Below, in pieces: positions 28,547 to 37,103 of a stretch of 64,000 bases of DNA. Made by a program: the position numbers and the translations under genes. This DNA is from Vreelandella andesensis (GTDB lineage Bacteria; Pseudomonadota; Gammaproteobacteria; Pseudomonadales; Halomonadaceae), in NCBI RefSeq assembly GCF_003989795.1, contig NZ_RZHG01000028.1, positions 62,001 to 126,000 on the forward strand. Reading direction: 5' to 3'. The notes under the pieces are model-generated. The model saw only the letters and a program-made list of their open reading frames with translations. It made no database searches and had not been told where the DNA came from. Position 1 is the first letter of the stretch. Each line of letters opens with the position of its first letter.

Positions 28547-29497
28547 ATGCCCAACGCGGTAATGCTGGATGCCGAGAGCCTAGGTGCGGATATCGATCTA
28601 TCAGCAATTCGGCACCTTGTGAGTCACTTAGATGTGTATCAGCAAAGCACTTCCGAGCAGGCAGGTGAGCGCCTGGTAGAGGCGGATATAGCGATCGTCA
28701 ACAAAGTCGTGCTGGATGCTGTAACCTTGGCAGCACTGCCTAAGCTCAAACTTATATGTGTGCTGGCGACTGGGCTTAACAACATCGACCTTAATGCTGC
28801 TAAATCCCAAAATATTCGTGTCAAGAACGTAACCGCCTACGGAACCGCTAGCGTTTCTCAGCACACATTCATGCTTATACTGGCATTAGCTAATCGATTG
28901 CCACGTTATCAGGCTGACATCGCTCGTGGCGAATGGCAGCACAGCGATTTCTTTTGTTTACAAGGCCACCCGACGCTGCAACTTGCTGGCAAGCATTTGG
29001 TGATGGTGGGGCAAGGCGAGCTTGGCTCAGAAGTGGCGCGTTTAGCCGAAGCGTTTGGAATGAAGGTTACCTTTGCCGCTCGGCCAGGAAACGAAACAGA
29101 CGACAAACGGCCTACTCTTGACGAGCTAATACCGAGAGCAGATGTTATTAGCCTGCATTGCCCGCTTAACGAAACAACCCAGCACCTTATCAATCGCACC
29201 CGATTGGCAAATGCGAAACCATCTCTGCTACTAGTCAACTGTGCGCGTGGCGGAATCGTTGATGAGGAAGCTGCGCTCGAAGCGCTTCGCAATGGCAAGC
29301 TTGGAGGGCTAGCGGTTGATGTGCTACCCAACGAGCCGCCGAAAGAAGGACATCCTCTATTAACAGCGTTAGCAGAGGGCGAAGCGCTCAATCTAATTGT
29401 TACCCCCCACAATGCCTGGATCGCTCCAGAAGCTCGCCAGAACATTGTGATGCTAACGGCTGAGAATATTAAGCAATGGCAACGTGAGGTGACTTGA
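28547..29497 (+). CDS. D-2-hydroxyacid dehydrogenase (glycerate/hydroxypyruvate type)
   Basis: 316 residues. NAD(P)-dependent, cytosolic. Rossmann motif VMVGQGELGSEVARLAEAFG with GxGxxG-like GQGELG; catalytic residues Arg in LVNCARGGIVDEEAALEAL, Glu in VDVLPNEPP and His in VTPHNAWIAPEARQN. It resembles hydroxypyruvate reductases of the HprA/Ldh group; the exact substrate cannot be fixed from sequence. The ATG at 28547 was chosen over the one five codons earlier because GGAG precedes it. Converges on the acylphosphatase gene with 11 bp between. Confidence 0.88.
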   Translation: MPNAVMLDAESLGADIDLSAIRHLVSHLDVYQQSTSEQAGERLVEADIAIVNKVVLDAVTLAALPKLKLICVLATGLNNIDLNAAKSQNIRVKNVTAYGTASVSQHTFMLILALANRLPRYQADIARGEWQHSDFFCLQGHPTLQLAGKHLVMVGQGELGSEVARLAEAFGMKVTFAARPGNETDDKRPTLDELIPRADVISLHCPLNETTQHLINRTRLANAKPSLLLVNCARGGIVDEEAALEALRNGKLGGLAVDVLPNEPPKEGHPLLTALAEGEALNLIVTPHNAWIAPEARQNIVMLTAENIKQWQREVT

Positions 29498-29508
29498 TTA
29501 AACGCCGA

Positions 29509-29784
29509 TTAATAGGTGGCGAAATGATCGGGAGCGCGGTGGCCCTGCAGCACTTCAATGGTGACATGGGTTACCTGCGCCCCTTTTGGCCCCTGCCATA
29601 ACCATTCGGTTAGCAAAGACACGGCAGTTGAACTACCGCATAGCAATACCTCAACACGTCCATCGGCTAGGTTTTTGGCATAACCCGTCAGGCCTATTTG
29701 CAGCGCTTGTTCCTGTGTTGAGCGCCGAAACCAAACCCCCTGCACTTTCCCTGTCACATAGGCACGCACACAACAAGTAGTCAT
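29509..29784 (-). CDS. yccX: Acylphosphatase
   Basis: 91 residues, the family length. Small cytosolic hydrolase of carboxyl-phosphate bonds. The two active-site residues are in place: Arg in GKVQGVWFR and Asn in GYAKNLADGRVEV. RBS GAGGG about 8 bases upstream. Stands alone: convergent with the dehydrogenase gene and 105 bp downstream of yihY on the same strand. Confidence 0.92.
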   Translation of the reverse strand: MTTCCVRAYVTGKVQGVWFRRSTQEQALQIGLTGYAKNLADGRVEVLLCGSSTAVSLLTEWLWQGPKGAQVTHVTIEVLQGHRAPDHFATY

Positions 29785-29889
29785 ATATTGCCCTCTTAGT
29801 GCTTTTGAACTCTGTCAGAAAAATGTACAAACTGGGTTCTTTTAATTTCCGCTCTTTTCAAACCGGCTCTATTAATTACCCTGGCCATG

Positions 29890-30789
29890 CTAAACAAACG
29901 ATCGCTCCACCAGTACAGCACTGTTACGTGGTATCAAGGGCCGTCCACGGCGGAGTAGCAAGGACCGAGTAAAAGCAGCACCAAATAGTAAAATTAATGA
30001 ACTGTAATACACCCATAGCAAAATCATGACAACAGAACCCGCTGCGCCATACGTTGACGCCGTGGCGGTGTAGGCTAAATAAATAGCGATTACGTTGCGA
30101 CCAATCGTAAAAAGCACAGCGGTGACTACCGCGCCAATCAGCACATCTTGCCAACCGAGGACAACATCTGGCAATACTTTGAAAATGGTCGCGAATAACA
30201 ACGCCACCATTGCTAGCGAAATTAACGACTCAAGCGACGTGGTTAACAAGCTAGCATAAGGTAATAAATTACCGGCTCCTTGGAGCATGCCCCGCAAGAT
30301 AACACCGAGCACCAACGATACCAGTAGAATGAAGCCAATGGACAAAACGACCGTTAAGGAAAGTAGCCGATTTTTTAAGAAAATAAATGCGCTATTGGAG
30401 GTGGGTTTAGCAGCAACGCCCCAAATGGTGTTAAGCGAAAATTGCATTTGAGCAAAGACCGTCGTGGCACCCACTAACAAGGCCACAAAGCCAAGTAGTG
30501 TCGGTAAAATACCGGATTCTTCGATACGTGACTGAGCAACGGCCTGCTCAATGGCAAGGGCTGCTTCTACACCTAAAGCATCTTGAAGCTGAGCAACAAT
30601 CTGGCCTTGAGCAGCATCTTCACCCAGTACGACACCGATAACCGTTACCGCTATAATAATGGTGGGAGCCAGAGAGAACAGGGTGTAGAACGCAAGGGAT
30701 CCTGCATAGCTGAAGGCATTTCGCTCCAACCATAACGCGGTTGCATCTTGAACGACGTTCCACCAAAAAATAATTGTCTTTTTCAGCAT
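29890..30789 (-). CDS. YihY/BrkB family inner-membrane protein
   Basis: 299 residues with six predicted transmembrane segments; the first lies in SYAGSLAFYTLFSLAPTIIIA and the others near VLVGATTVFAQ, LSIGFILLVSLVLGVI, SLAMVALLFATIFKVLP, VLIGAVVTAVLFTIG and VMILLWVYYSSLILLFGAAF. FxTxxSLAP and LLWVYYSS are hallmarks of the YihY (formerly RNase BN, BrkB) family. Function is not established; the old RNase BN label is wrong for this family. Same strand as the downstream acylphosphatase. Confidence 0.9.
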   Translation of the reverse strand: MLKKTIIFWWNVVQDATALWLERNAFSYAGSLAFYTLFSLAPTIIIAVTVIGVVLGEDAAQGQIVAQLQDALGVEAALAIEQAVAQSRIEESGILPTLLGFVALLVGATTVFAQMQFSLNTIWGVAAKPTSNSAFIFLKNRLLSLTVVLSIGFILLVSLVLGVILRGMLQGAGNLLPYASLLTTSLESLISLAMVALLFATIFKVLPDVVLGWQDVLIGAVVTAVLFTIGRNVIAIYLAYTATASTYGAAGSVVMILLWVYYSSLILLFGAAFTRSLLLRRGRPLIPRNSAVLVERSFV

Positions 30790-30952
30790 ATTTAATCCCT
30801 TAACAATAGAATGTCCCTATCAAGCTCTAACGCAAGATACCGCTTGTAATTATACCGAACTAAAGCGTTGAGCGCAGGCGGAGACACATTGCACGGTTCG
30901 ATTGCCACCTCCATAATGGCTCCCCTTTCTCTCCTACGACCAAGGAAGCGTT

Positions 30953-32047
30953 ATGAATTCGGATGCTGTTAAGTCTGCTACGGCCTACGACTTTGATTGC
31001 TTGGTGTTTATTGGTCGTTTCCAGCCCCCTCATCTTGGCCACCTTGCCATTATCAGTGAAGCGTTAAAACAAGCTCGCCAAGTCATCATATTAGTGGGGT
31101 CTGCTTGGCAGGCACGTTCTTTGCGTAACCCCTGGAATTTCGATGAGCGTCAAGCAATGATTCGTTCTGGATTTGATGATCAAGACAACGAACGACTGGA
31201 AATCACGCCTCTGCTTGACGCACTTTACAACGATGATGTGTGGGTACGTGACGTTCAACGTAAAGTGCGCGATTTGGCTTCGCCTGCCAACGCTCGTCTA
31301 CCCCGTATTGGTTTAATTGGCGCAAGCAGGGGGCAATCAAGCTATTATCTATCGCTTTTCCCTCAATGGGAGTCCGTTAGCGTTCCACTTGTTGAGGGTA
31401 TTTCAGCAAGTCAAATACGTGAGCGGCTGTTTCGCTCCCCAGGCTCTACCGATGACTATTTAAGCACCGGTGCTTATCATGACTTGCCCCCCGAAGTCGT
31501 CAAAAGCGTTGATAAGTTTTGCAAAGGTACTGCCTACCACCGCTTGCTAGAAGAGCAGCAACTACTGGATCAATATAAGCAAGCTTGGGCACAAGCCCCC
31601 TACCCACCCATTTTCGTAACCGTTAATGCGGTTGTTGTGCAATCGGGTCATATTTTGCTAGTAAAGCGAACGTCCGCGCCGGGTAAAGGACTTTTTGCAT
31701 TACCTGGTGGTTTTATAAATCCTCATGAACGCTTATTGGACGCCTGTTTAAGAGAGCTTCGCGAGCGGTTGAGGCTTAAAGTCCCTGAACCCGTTTTAAA
31801 AGGCTCGCTACGCGGACAACGATTGTTCGATGAACCTCATCGCAGCTGGAGAGGACGTACATTAGCAGAAGCTTTTTATTTTGCGCTCAGGCCTGATCAA
31901 CAGTTGCCTCGTTTAAAGCATGTCAAAGGCGGCGACCACGCTCGTTGGGTTGCTCTTGCTGATCTAGAGCCTGATAGTTTATTTGAAGATCACTTTTTTA
32001 TTATTCAAAACTTTCTCGGTTTACCGGCAGATTTAGGTACATTTTAA
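30953..32047 (+). CDS. nadM: Bifunctional NMN adenylyltransferase / Nudix protein (NadM-like) with altered Nudix box
   Basis: 364 residues. N-terminal nucleotidyltransferase domain (about 15-195) with VFIGRFQPPHLGH (HxGH active site, 27-30) and EGISASQIRERLF, which makes NAD from NMN and ATP. C-terminal Nudix domain (about 220-360). The fusion is known in cyanobacteria and Francisella, where the Nudix half is an ADP-ribose pyrophosphatase. Here the Nudix box is GGFINPHERLLDACLRELRE followed by RLRLKV: the second metal-binding Glu of REUxEExGU is Arg272 and the Gly is Arg274, so hydrolase activity may be lost. RBS AAGGA. Confidence 0.88.
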   Translation: MNSDAVKSATAYDFDCLVFIGRFQPPHLGHLAIISEALKQARQVIILVGSAWQARSLRNPWNFDERQAMIRSGFDDQDNERLEITPLLDALYNDDVWVRDVQRKVRDLASPANARLPRIGLIGASRGQSSYYLSLFPQWESVSVPLVEGISASQIRERLFRSPGSTDDYLSTGAYHDLPPEVVKSVDKFCKGTAYHRLLEEQQLLDQYKQAWAQAPYPPIFVTVNAVVVQSGHILLVKRTSAPGKGLFALPGGFINPHERLLDACLRELRERLRLKVPEPVLKGSLRGQRLFDEPHRSWRGRTLAEAFYFALRPDQQLPRLKHVKGGDHARWVALADLEPDSLFEDHFFIIQNFLGLPADLGTF

Positions 32048-32079
32048 AATCTAAAATCTTTTATTAATCACCCTGTAGG

Positions 32080-32997
32080 CTATGCCTGTAGGAAATCTCG
32101 GGGTAGCTTCATCATTTGACGCCAAAGACGCTCAACGCCAGGTTTATGAACCAACGAACAGCGATAAAGCCTAATTTCTAGAGGAATATCCCAGCCTTCA
32201 TCGCCAGCTCTTACCAACTTGCCTGTTTTAAGCTCTTCACGAATACAAAAATCAGGAATCCAGGCGATACCTACACCTTGAAGGACCATACCTTTTAATC
32301 CTTCTGCCATGGCTGTTTCATAAACCGTACGCAGTTTCAGCCGCAATGGATCGTTTTTGAGCAGCATTCTTACACTTCGCCCCAGAAAAGCACCCTGCGT
32401 ATAAGCTAAATAAGGAATTGAACTATCATTCTGAATTGAGAAAAGCGGCTTGCCATGTTCATCGGGCAGTGAAACCGGCAACATTTTCACCTGGCCAATA
32501 GAGAAAGAAGGAAAGACTTCTGCATCTAACTGCATGGTGGCAAAAGGATCGTAATATGCCAGCATCAAATCACAATTACCCTCACGAAGAACATGAATAG
32601 CCTCTCCGACGTTCATAGCCACCAAACGTGTGGGCAGTTCCCCCAACCCTTTTTGCAAACGAGAAATCCAGGGCGGGAAAAAACTTAATGCCAATGAATG
32701 AGCCGCTACGATATCTAGGGCTTCGTTAGCAATGGATACGCCTCGAAGATGGCTTAAGGACTCATTCAACTGTTCTACTAGATTGCGAGCGGTAATCAAA
32801 AATAATTGGCCCTCAGAGGAAAGGCCAATTGGTGTTGTAGAACGATCGACTAATGTAACCCCCACCGCTTGTTCCAGTGCACGAATACGACGACTGAAAG
32901 CAGGCTGAGTAACGTGGCGTTGTTTGGCGGATGCCGAAAAACTTCGTGTATTGGCTAACGCAACAAAATCTTCGAGCCATTTTGTTTCTAAATTCAC
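32080..32997 (-). CDS. LysR-family transcriptional regulator, HypT (YjiE)-like
   Basis: 305 residues with a GTG start (AAGGAG upstream). The N-terminal winged HTH runs from WLEDFVALANTRSFSASAKQ to FSRRIRALEQAVG. The opening (NLETKWL), QPAFSRRIRALEQ, AAHSLALSFFP, VGEAIHVLREG and GIAWIPDFCIREELKTGKLV match the HypT group of E. coli, a methionine-oxidation-activated factor for HClO stress. A hypochlorite role here is an inference from similarity. It converges on nadM with no clear terminator in the 32-bp gap. Confidence 0.82.
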   Translation of the reverse strand: MNLETKWLEDFVALANTRSFSASAKQRHVTQPAFSRRIRALEQAVGVTLVDRSTTPIGLSSEGQLFLITARNLVEQLNESLSHLRGVSIANEALDIVAAHSLALSFFPPWISRLQKGLGELPTRLVAMNVGEAIHVLREGNCDLMLAYYDPFATMQLDAEVFPSFSIGQVKMLPVSLPDEHGKPLFSIQNDSSIPYLAYTQGAFLGRSVRMLLKNDPLRLKLRTVYETAMAEGLKGMVLQGVGIAWIPDFCIREELKTGKLVRAGDEGWDIPLEIRLYRCSLVHKPGVERLWRQMMKLPRDFLQA

Positions 32998-33049
32998 CCA
33001 AAACTCCTTGTGCCTAATCGTTGTAAGCGGCGTGCAGGATTATTATTTG

Positions 33050-34468
33050 TTACTGAATAGGTGCGGTTAAATATGCCGCACGAGAGATCACTTTTTTCCA
33101 CATTGGGCGCTGACTAATTTCGTCGATAGTAACACGGCGACACTGAGCAAAATCCTGCTCCAGCATGGCATGCACTTTACTGGCAAACGTCGAACTGGGA
33201 ATAAAAGCGGTTATTTCGAAGTTAAGCCTGAATGATCTGTTATCCAAGTTTATGGTGCCAACTGTTGCTGCGTTGTTGTCAATCAGAATGACTTTTTGAT
33301 GTAAGAAGCCTGGTAGATAACGGTATATTTTTACACCCGCTCTCAACATGTCAGGTAGAAATGAAAATGCAGATAGAAACACAAGCAGATGATCAGGTCG
33401 CTCTGGAATCATAACGCGAACATCTACTCCGCGCATTGCTGCCAGTCTAAGTGCATCCTGCACACCTTGGTCTGGTACAAAATAGGGGCTGGTTACCCAA
33501 AGCCTTTCATTAGCACTGTGAATTAGCTGTTGAATTAAAAGGCTAGCCGTATCCTGCTTATCAGCAGGGCCGGATGGCACAATAACCACGTGATGATTAT
33601 CTTGTGGATGACTTTCCGCATGCCAATTGAGTGTGATCACTTCCCCTGTTGCCCAGTGCCAATCTTCCCAAAAAGCTTCCTGTAAACCCAACACACACGG
33701 CCCACTAAGTGCTAAATGGGTATCACGCCAAGGGCCATGACGTGGATGTTGTCCAAGGTATTCAACGCCAACGTTAAAACCACCTACCCAACCCTGCTTA
33801 CCGTCCACTACTGCTATTTTGCGATGATTGCGGAAATTGAGCTGGAAGCGATGAATGAAACCACGAGAAGAACGAAACGCTTTTACTTCTATGCCCTCGT
33901 TCATCATCTCATTTAAAAACCCGTCGTTTAGCTTCCGGCTACCTACTTCATCGTAAAGAAAATAAACGCGCACCCCTCGCTGTGCAGCTTTAATTAAATG
34001 GTGCTGCAATCGTTTGCCTAAGGCGTCGTTACGAACAATAAAGAACTGCAGAAGCAAATAATCTTTAGCTTGATCAATACCGTCAAATAAGCTTTTGAAA
34101 GTAGCTTCACCATCAATCAACAAGTCAGCACTATTGCCTTTCGTCAACGGCATCATGGCTAACTGCTCAACTGCTTGAATATCAGTGCTCGCCGGCAAAG
34201 AAAGGTGCGGTTTAATGTTATGGCGATAGCGCACGAGCACGCGTCGTAACACATTATCTCGTGCTCCCCTTGCCGTCACATAACCATAGAATCGCGGACG
34301 GCCAAAAAACCAATACGCAGGTAGCGCTACATAAGGAAACGTTAACAGTGAAATAATCCAAGCAATTGCGCCCTGTGACGTTCTGCTCGACATAAGCGCC
34401 ATGACCGCAGATACGATACCCAATAGGTGTATCAGCATAATGCCGGTCCCTAGCAACCATGATGCCAT
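33050..34468 (-). CDS. cls: Cardiolipin synthase (ClsA type)
   Basis: 472 residues from the ATG at 34468 (AGGAAAAGG upstream). Inner-membrane phospholipase D superfamily enzyme that condenses two phosphatidylglycerols. Two N-terminal transmembrane helices (GIMLIHLLGIVSAVMALM and IAWIISLLTFPYVALPAYWF) and two HKD motifs: HRKIAVVD with the following GWVGGFN, and HQKVILIDNNAATVGT with NLDNRS. Cardiolipin adjusts membrane charge under salt stress, which fits a halophile. Probably monocistronic. Confidence 0.95.
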   Translation of the reverse strand: MASWLLGTGIMLIHLLGIVSAVMALMSSRTSQGAIAWIISLLTFPYVALPAYWFFGRPRFYGYVTARGARDNVLRRVLVRYRHNIKPHLSLPASTDIQAVEQLAMMPLTKGNSADLLIDGEATFKSLFDGIDQAKDYLLLQFFIVRNDALGKRLQHHLIKAAQRGVRVYFLYDEVGSRKLNDGFLNEMMNEGIEVKAFRSSRGFIHRFQLNFRNHRKIAVVDGKQGWVGGFNVGVEYLGQHPRHGPWRDTHLALSGPCVLGLQEAFWEDWHWATGEVITLNWHAESHPQDNHHVVIVPSGPADKQDTASLLIQQLIHSANERLWVTSPYFVPDQGVQDALRLAAMRGVDVRVMIPERPDHLLVFLSAFSFLPDMLRAGVKIYRYLPGFLHQKVILIDNNAATVGTINLDNRSFRLNFEITAFIPSSTFASKVHAMLEQDFAQCRRVTIDEISQRPMWKKVISRAAYLTAPIQ

Positions 34469-34527
34469 TGCCTTTTCCTCGCTATGAAATGAGCTGTTTA
34501 TCGAATTATTTAACTGATAATGCACAA

Positions 34528-34550
34528 AAGCCCCGCAAAAGACGGGGCTT
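34528..34550 (-). terminator. Rho-independent terminator of the fumarase gene
   Basis: Perfect stem AAGCCCCG / CGGGGCTT with a 7-nt loop, followed by TTTTG on the minus strand, 38 bp after the fumarase stop. Confidence 0.88.
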
Positions 34551-34587
34551 ATTTGACACTAATTGCAGTTTTACTGCCATCAGTTTG

Positions 34588-36093
34588 CTACGCCTTTTGC
34601 GCAATGATCTCCTTCCATTTGGCAGGGCCTGTTTGATGGACAGAGGTTCCCAGGCTATCAACAGCTACCGTGACCGGCATATCTTCAACTTCAAATTCGT
34701 AAATTGCCTCCATACCCAAATCTTCAAAACCAACAACACGGGATTTCTTAATTGCCTGGGCAACAAGGTAGGCAGAACCGCCAACAGCCATTAAATAAAC
34801 CGCTTCATTATCTCGAATGGCATCAATGGCGCTCTGGCCACGCTCGGCCTTACCAACCATGCCAAGCAAGCCAGTTTCTTCAAGCATGGTGCGGGTGAAT
34901 TTATCCATCCGGGTAGCGGTGGTTGGACCAGCAGGCCCAACAACTTCGTCACCTACCGGATCAACAGGACCAACGTAGTAAATAAAGCGGCCTTTCATAT
35001 CAACGGGCAATGGCTCGCCCTTGGCAATCATATCCACCATACGTTTATGTGCCGCATCACGACCGGTTAATAACTTGCCGTTCAGCAGTAACGTATCGCC
35101 TGGTTGCCAGGTTTTTACTTCCTCAGGAGTAACGGTATCGAGATTAACGCGTTTAACGTTGTCTCCCGCTTCCCGAGTAATTTCTGGCCAGTCTTCAAGT
35201 TTAGGCGCAGCAAGTGCCACTGGGCCGCTGCCATCAAGTGTGAAATGTGCGTGACGTGTGGCTGCGCAGTTGGGGATAATAGCCACAGGCTTATTCGCCG
35301 CATGGGTTGGGTAGTCTTTAACCTTAATATCCAGCACCGTGGTTAAGCCACCTAAACCCTGCGCACCGATACCGCTCTTATTCACTTTATCGAACAGCTC
35401 CAGACGTAGCTCTTCGGCGCGGTTGCTAGGACCTCGCGCTTGTAAATCTTGAATATCAACAGGGTCCAATAGCGCTTCTTTGGCAATGATCATCGCCTTT
35501 TCAGCGGTACCACCGATACCGATACCGAGCATACCTGGCGGACACCAGCCTGCACCCATTTTAGGCAACTGTTCCATCACCCAGTCAACGACACTATCGG
35601 AAGGATTTAGCATCGCAAACTTAGACTTTGCCTCACTGCCACCGCCTTTGGCGGCTACGTGAATATCGACCTTATCGCCAGGTACAATCGAGTGGTGAAT
35701 AATTGCCGGCGTGTTGTCTTTGGTATTTGCTCGCTTACCGTCGGGATCAGCGAGAACGGATGCACGAAGCACGTTATCCGGCAATTGATAGGCGCGGCGA
35801 ACGCCTTCATTAATCATGTCATCGAGGCTCAGCTCGGCCTCCCATGTGACGTTCATACCCACATGAACAAATACCGTCACGATGCCCGTATCTTGACAAA
35901 TTGGACGATGGCCAGTGGCACACATTCTTGAATTAATTAAGATTTGTGCAATCGCATCCTTTGCAGCAGGGTTTTCTTCCCGCTCATAAGCATCCGCCAT
36001 TGCATCAATAAAATCTTTCGGATGGTAGTAAGAGATGTACTGCAGAGCATCGGCAACGCTCTGAATGACGTCGTCCTGGCGAATCACGGTCAT
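34588..36093 (-). CDS. fum: Class I (4Fe-4S) fumarate hydratase
   Basis: 501 residues, single chain with fused alpha and beta domains as in FumA/FumB (548 in E. coli), a shorter form. Hydrates fumarate to malate in the TCA cycle. Cluster and substrate motifs: ATGHRPICQDTG, IIPNCAATRHAHF, GAGWCPPGMLGIGIGGT and the C-terminal TGPAKWKEI. RBS GAGGAG about 11 bases upstream. Class I fumarases are oxygen-labile; no class II fumC is seen in the window. 182 bp separate it from nei. Confidence 0.94.
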   Translation of the reverse strand: MTVIRQDDVIQSVADALQYISYYHPKDFIDAMADAYEREENPAAKDAIAQILINSRMCATGHRPICQDTGIVTVFVHVGMNVTWEAELSLDDMINEGVRRAYQLPDNVLRASVLADPDGKRANTKDNTPAIIHHSIVPGDKVDIHVAAKGGGSEAKSKFAMLNPSDSVVDWVMEQLPKMGAGWCPPGMLGIGIGGTAEKAMIIAKEALLDPVDIQDLQARGPSNRAEELRLELFDKVNKSGIGAQGLGGLTTVLDIKVKDYPTHAANKPVAIIPNCAATRHAHFTLDGSGPVALAAPKLEDWPEITREAGDNVKRVNLDTVTPEEVKTWQPGDTLLLNGKLLTGRDAAHKRMVDMIAKGEPLPVDMKGRFIYYVGPVDPVGDEVVGPAGPTTATRMDKFTRTMLEETGLLGMVGKAERGQSAIDAIRDNEAVYLMAVGGSAYLVAQAIKKSRVVGFEDLGMEAIYEFEVEDMPVTVAVDSLGTSVHQTGPAKWKEIIAQKA

Positions 36094-36275
36094 GGACTAA
36101 CAACTCCTCTGTTATCGTCTTAGCTGCGGCTTCTATAACGGCCGTCTAGATGTGTAGTTAGTATACCTTATTGGCCTTTATACGGCAGCCACAACCAGCA
36201 CCAACCTGTTTACGCTCAGTACGTCTTCAGTCTTGCGTATTTTTGTAGTTTATAAAAGATAACGGTATAAGTTTA

Positions 36276-37100
36276 TTAGCCAATTGGTTGGCACGTTGGA
36301 CACAAATACAAGCGACGAGATCCAACCATCATCCGCTCTATAACCGAACCACAGCGGTGACAGGAAAGCCCAGCACGTTCGAACACACTAAAACGCCATT
36401 GCCTTCGCGGCTCACCGGAAGCAACCGCTTGTTTAATCCAGGCCTCGCGATTGGTGACGCCAGCTTGTAAATACGCCTGACGCGTCGTTTCCACGATCAT
36501 AGTGCTAAGCACATCTAATTGATTCGTCGTTAAGTCAAAAGGACGCTTCTTGGGGTGCACGTTAGATAAAAACAGAATTTCTGAGCGCAAGTAGTTCCCC
36601 AAGCCAGCGACTAGCCGTTGATCAAGTAACAGCGCACCAAGGCTTCTGCGCATAAACACAGGATCAGTTAGACGTTGCCTGACATCATTAGGAGCTACCT
36701 TTTGGCTTAGCAAATCTGGCCCAAGGCGAGACAAGAAAGGATGATGTGGCAGCTCGTTCTCATGCCACAGCGAAATATCTGATGCACTGTAAAGGCTGGC
36801 TGCCTTACCCTCAGCGACCAGCCGGACACGTAATGACCTTTTTGTGTTTGGCGGCTTATTTTCGCTATGCAACTTCCAAACGCCATAGAGCTGATTATGG
36901 GAATACAACACTCGTAGGTCTGCAAAACGGATCAGCATGGCTTTTCCCCATGTGTCCACTGCCTGAACCCGCTGTCCAATCAGGGAGCCCGCCTGCTTGG
37001 CGAGTTCGGGAAATGCGAACCAAGCATCATCAAGATGCTTGCCACCTATCTGCTTCTCTATTCTATCCGCTGCACGGCGGATCTCGGGGCCTTCAGGCAT
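36276..37100 (-). CDS. nei: Endonuclease VIII (Nei)
   Basis: 274 residues. DNA glycosylase/AP lyase removing oxidised pyrimidines. MPEGPEIRRAADRIE identifies Nei rather than MutM (which starts MPELPEV): the mature Pro1 is the nucleophile with Glu2. Lys in TWGKAML, YSHNQLYGVWKL and LLLDQRLVAGLGNYLRSEI follow the E. coli Nei pattern. A C-terminal zinc finger CHRCG / CPTC is intact. The start lies 3 bp after the uvrB stop, so the two repair genes form an operon, an arrangement worth noting. Confidence 0.94.
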   Translation of the reverse strand: MPEGPEIRRAADRIEKQIGGKHLDDAWFAFPELAKQAGSLIGQRVQAVDTWGKAMLIRFADLRVLYSHNQLYGVWKLHSENKPPNTKRSLRVRLVAEGKAASLYSASDISLWHENELPHHPFLSRLGPDLLSQKVAPNDVRQRLTDPVFMRRSLGALLLDQRLVAGLGNYLRSEILFLSNVHPKKRPFDLTTNQLDVLSTMIVETTRQAYLQAGVTNREAWIKQAVASGEPRRQWRFSVFERAGLSCHRCGSVIERMMVGSRRLYLCPTCQPIG

Positions 37101-37103
37101 CGT

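Noticed and set aside
28909..29445. 178-codon minus-strand frame
   Set aside because: Antisense shadow of the hydroxyacid dehydrogenase gene.
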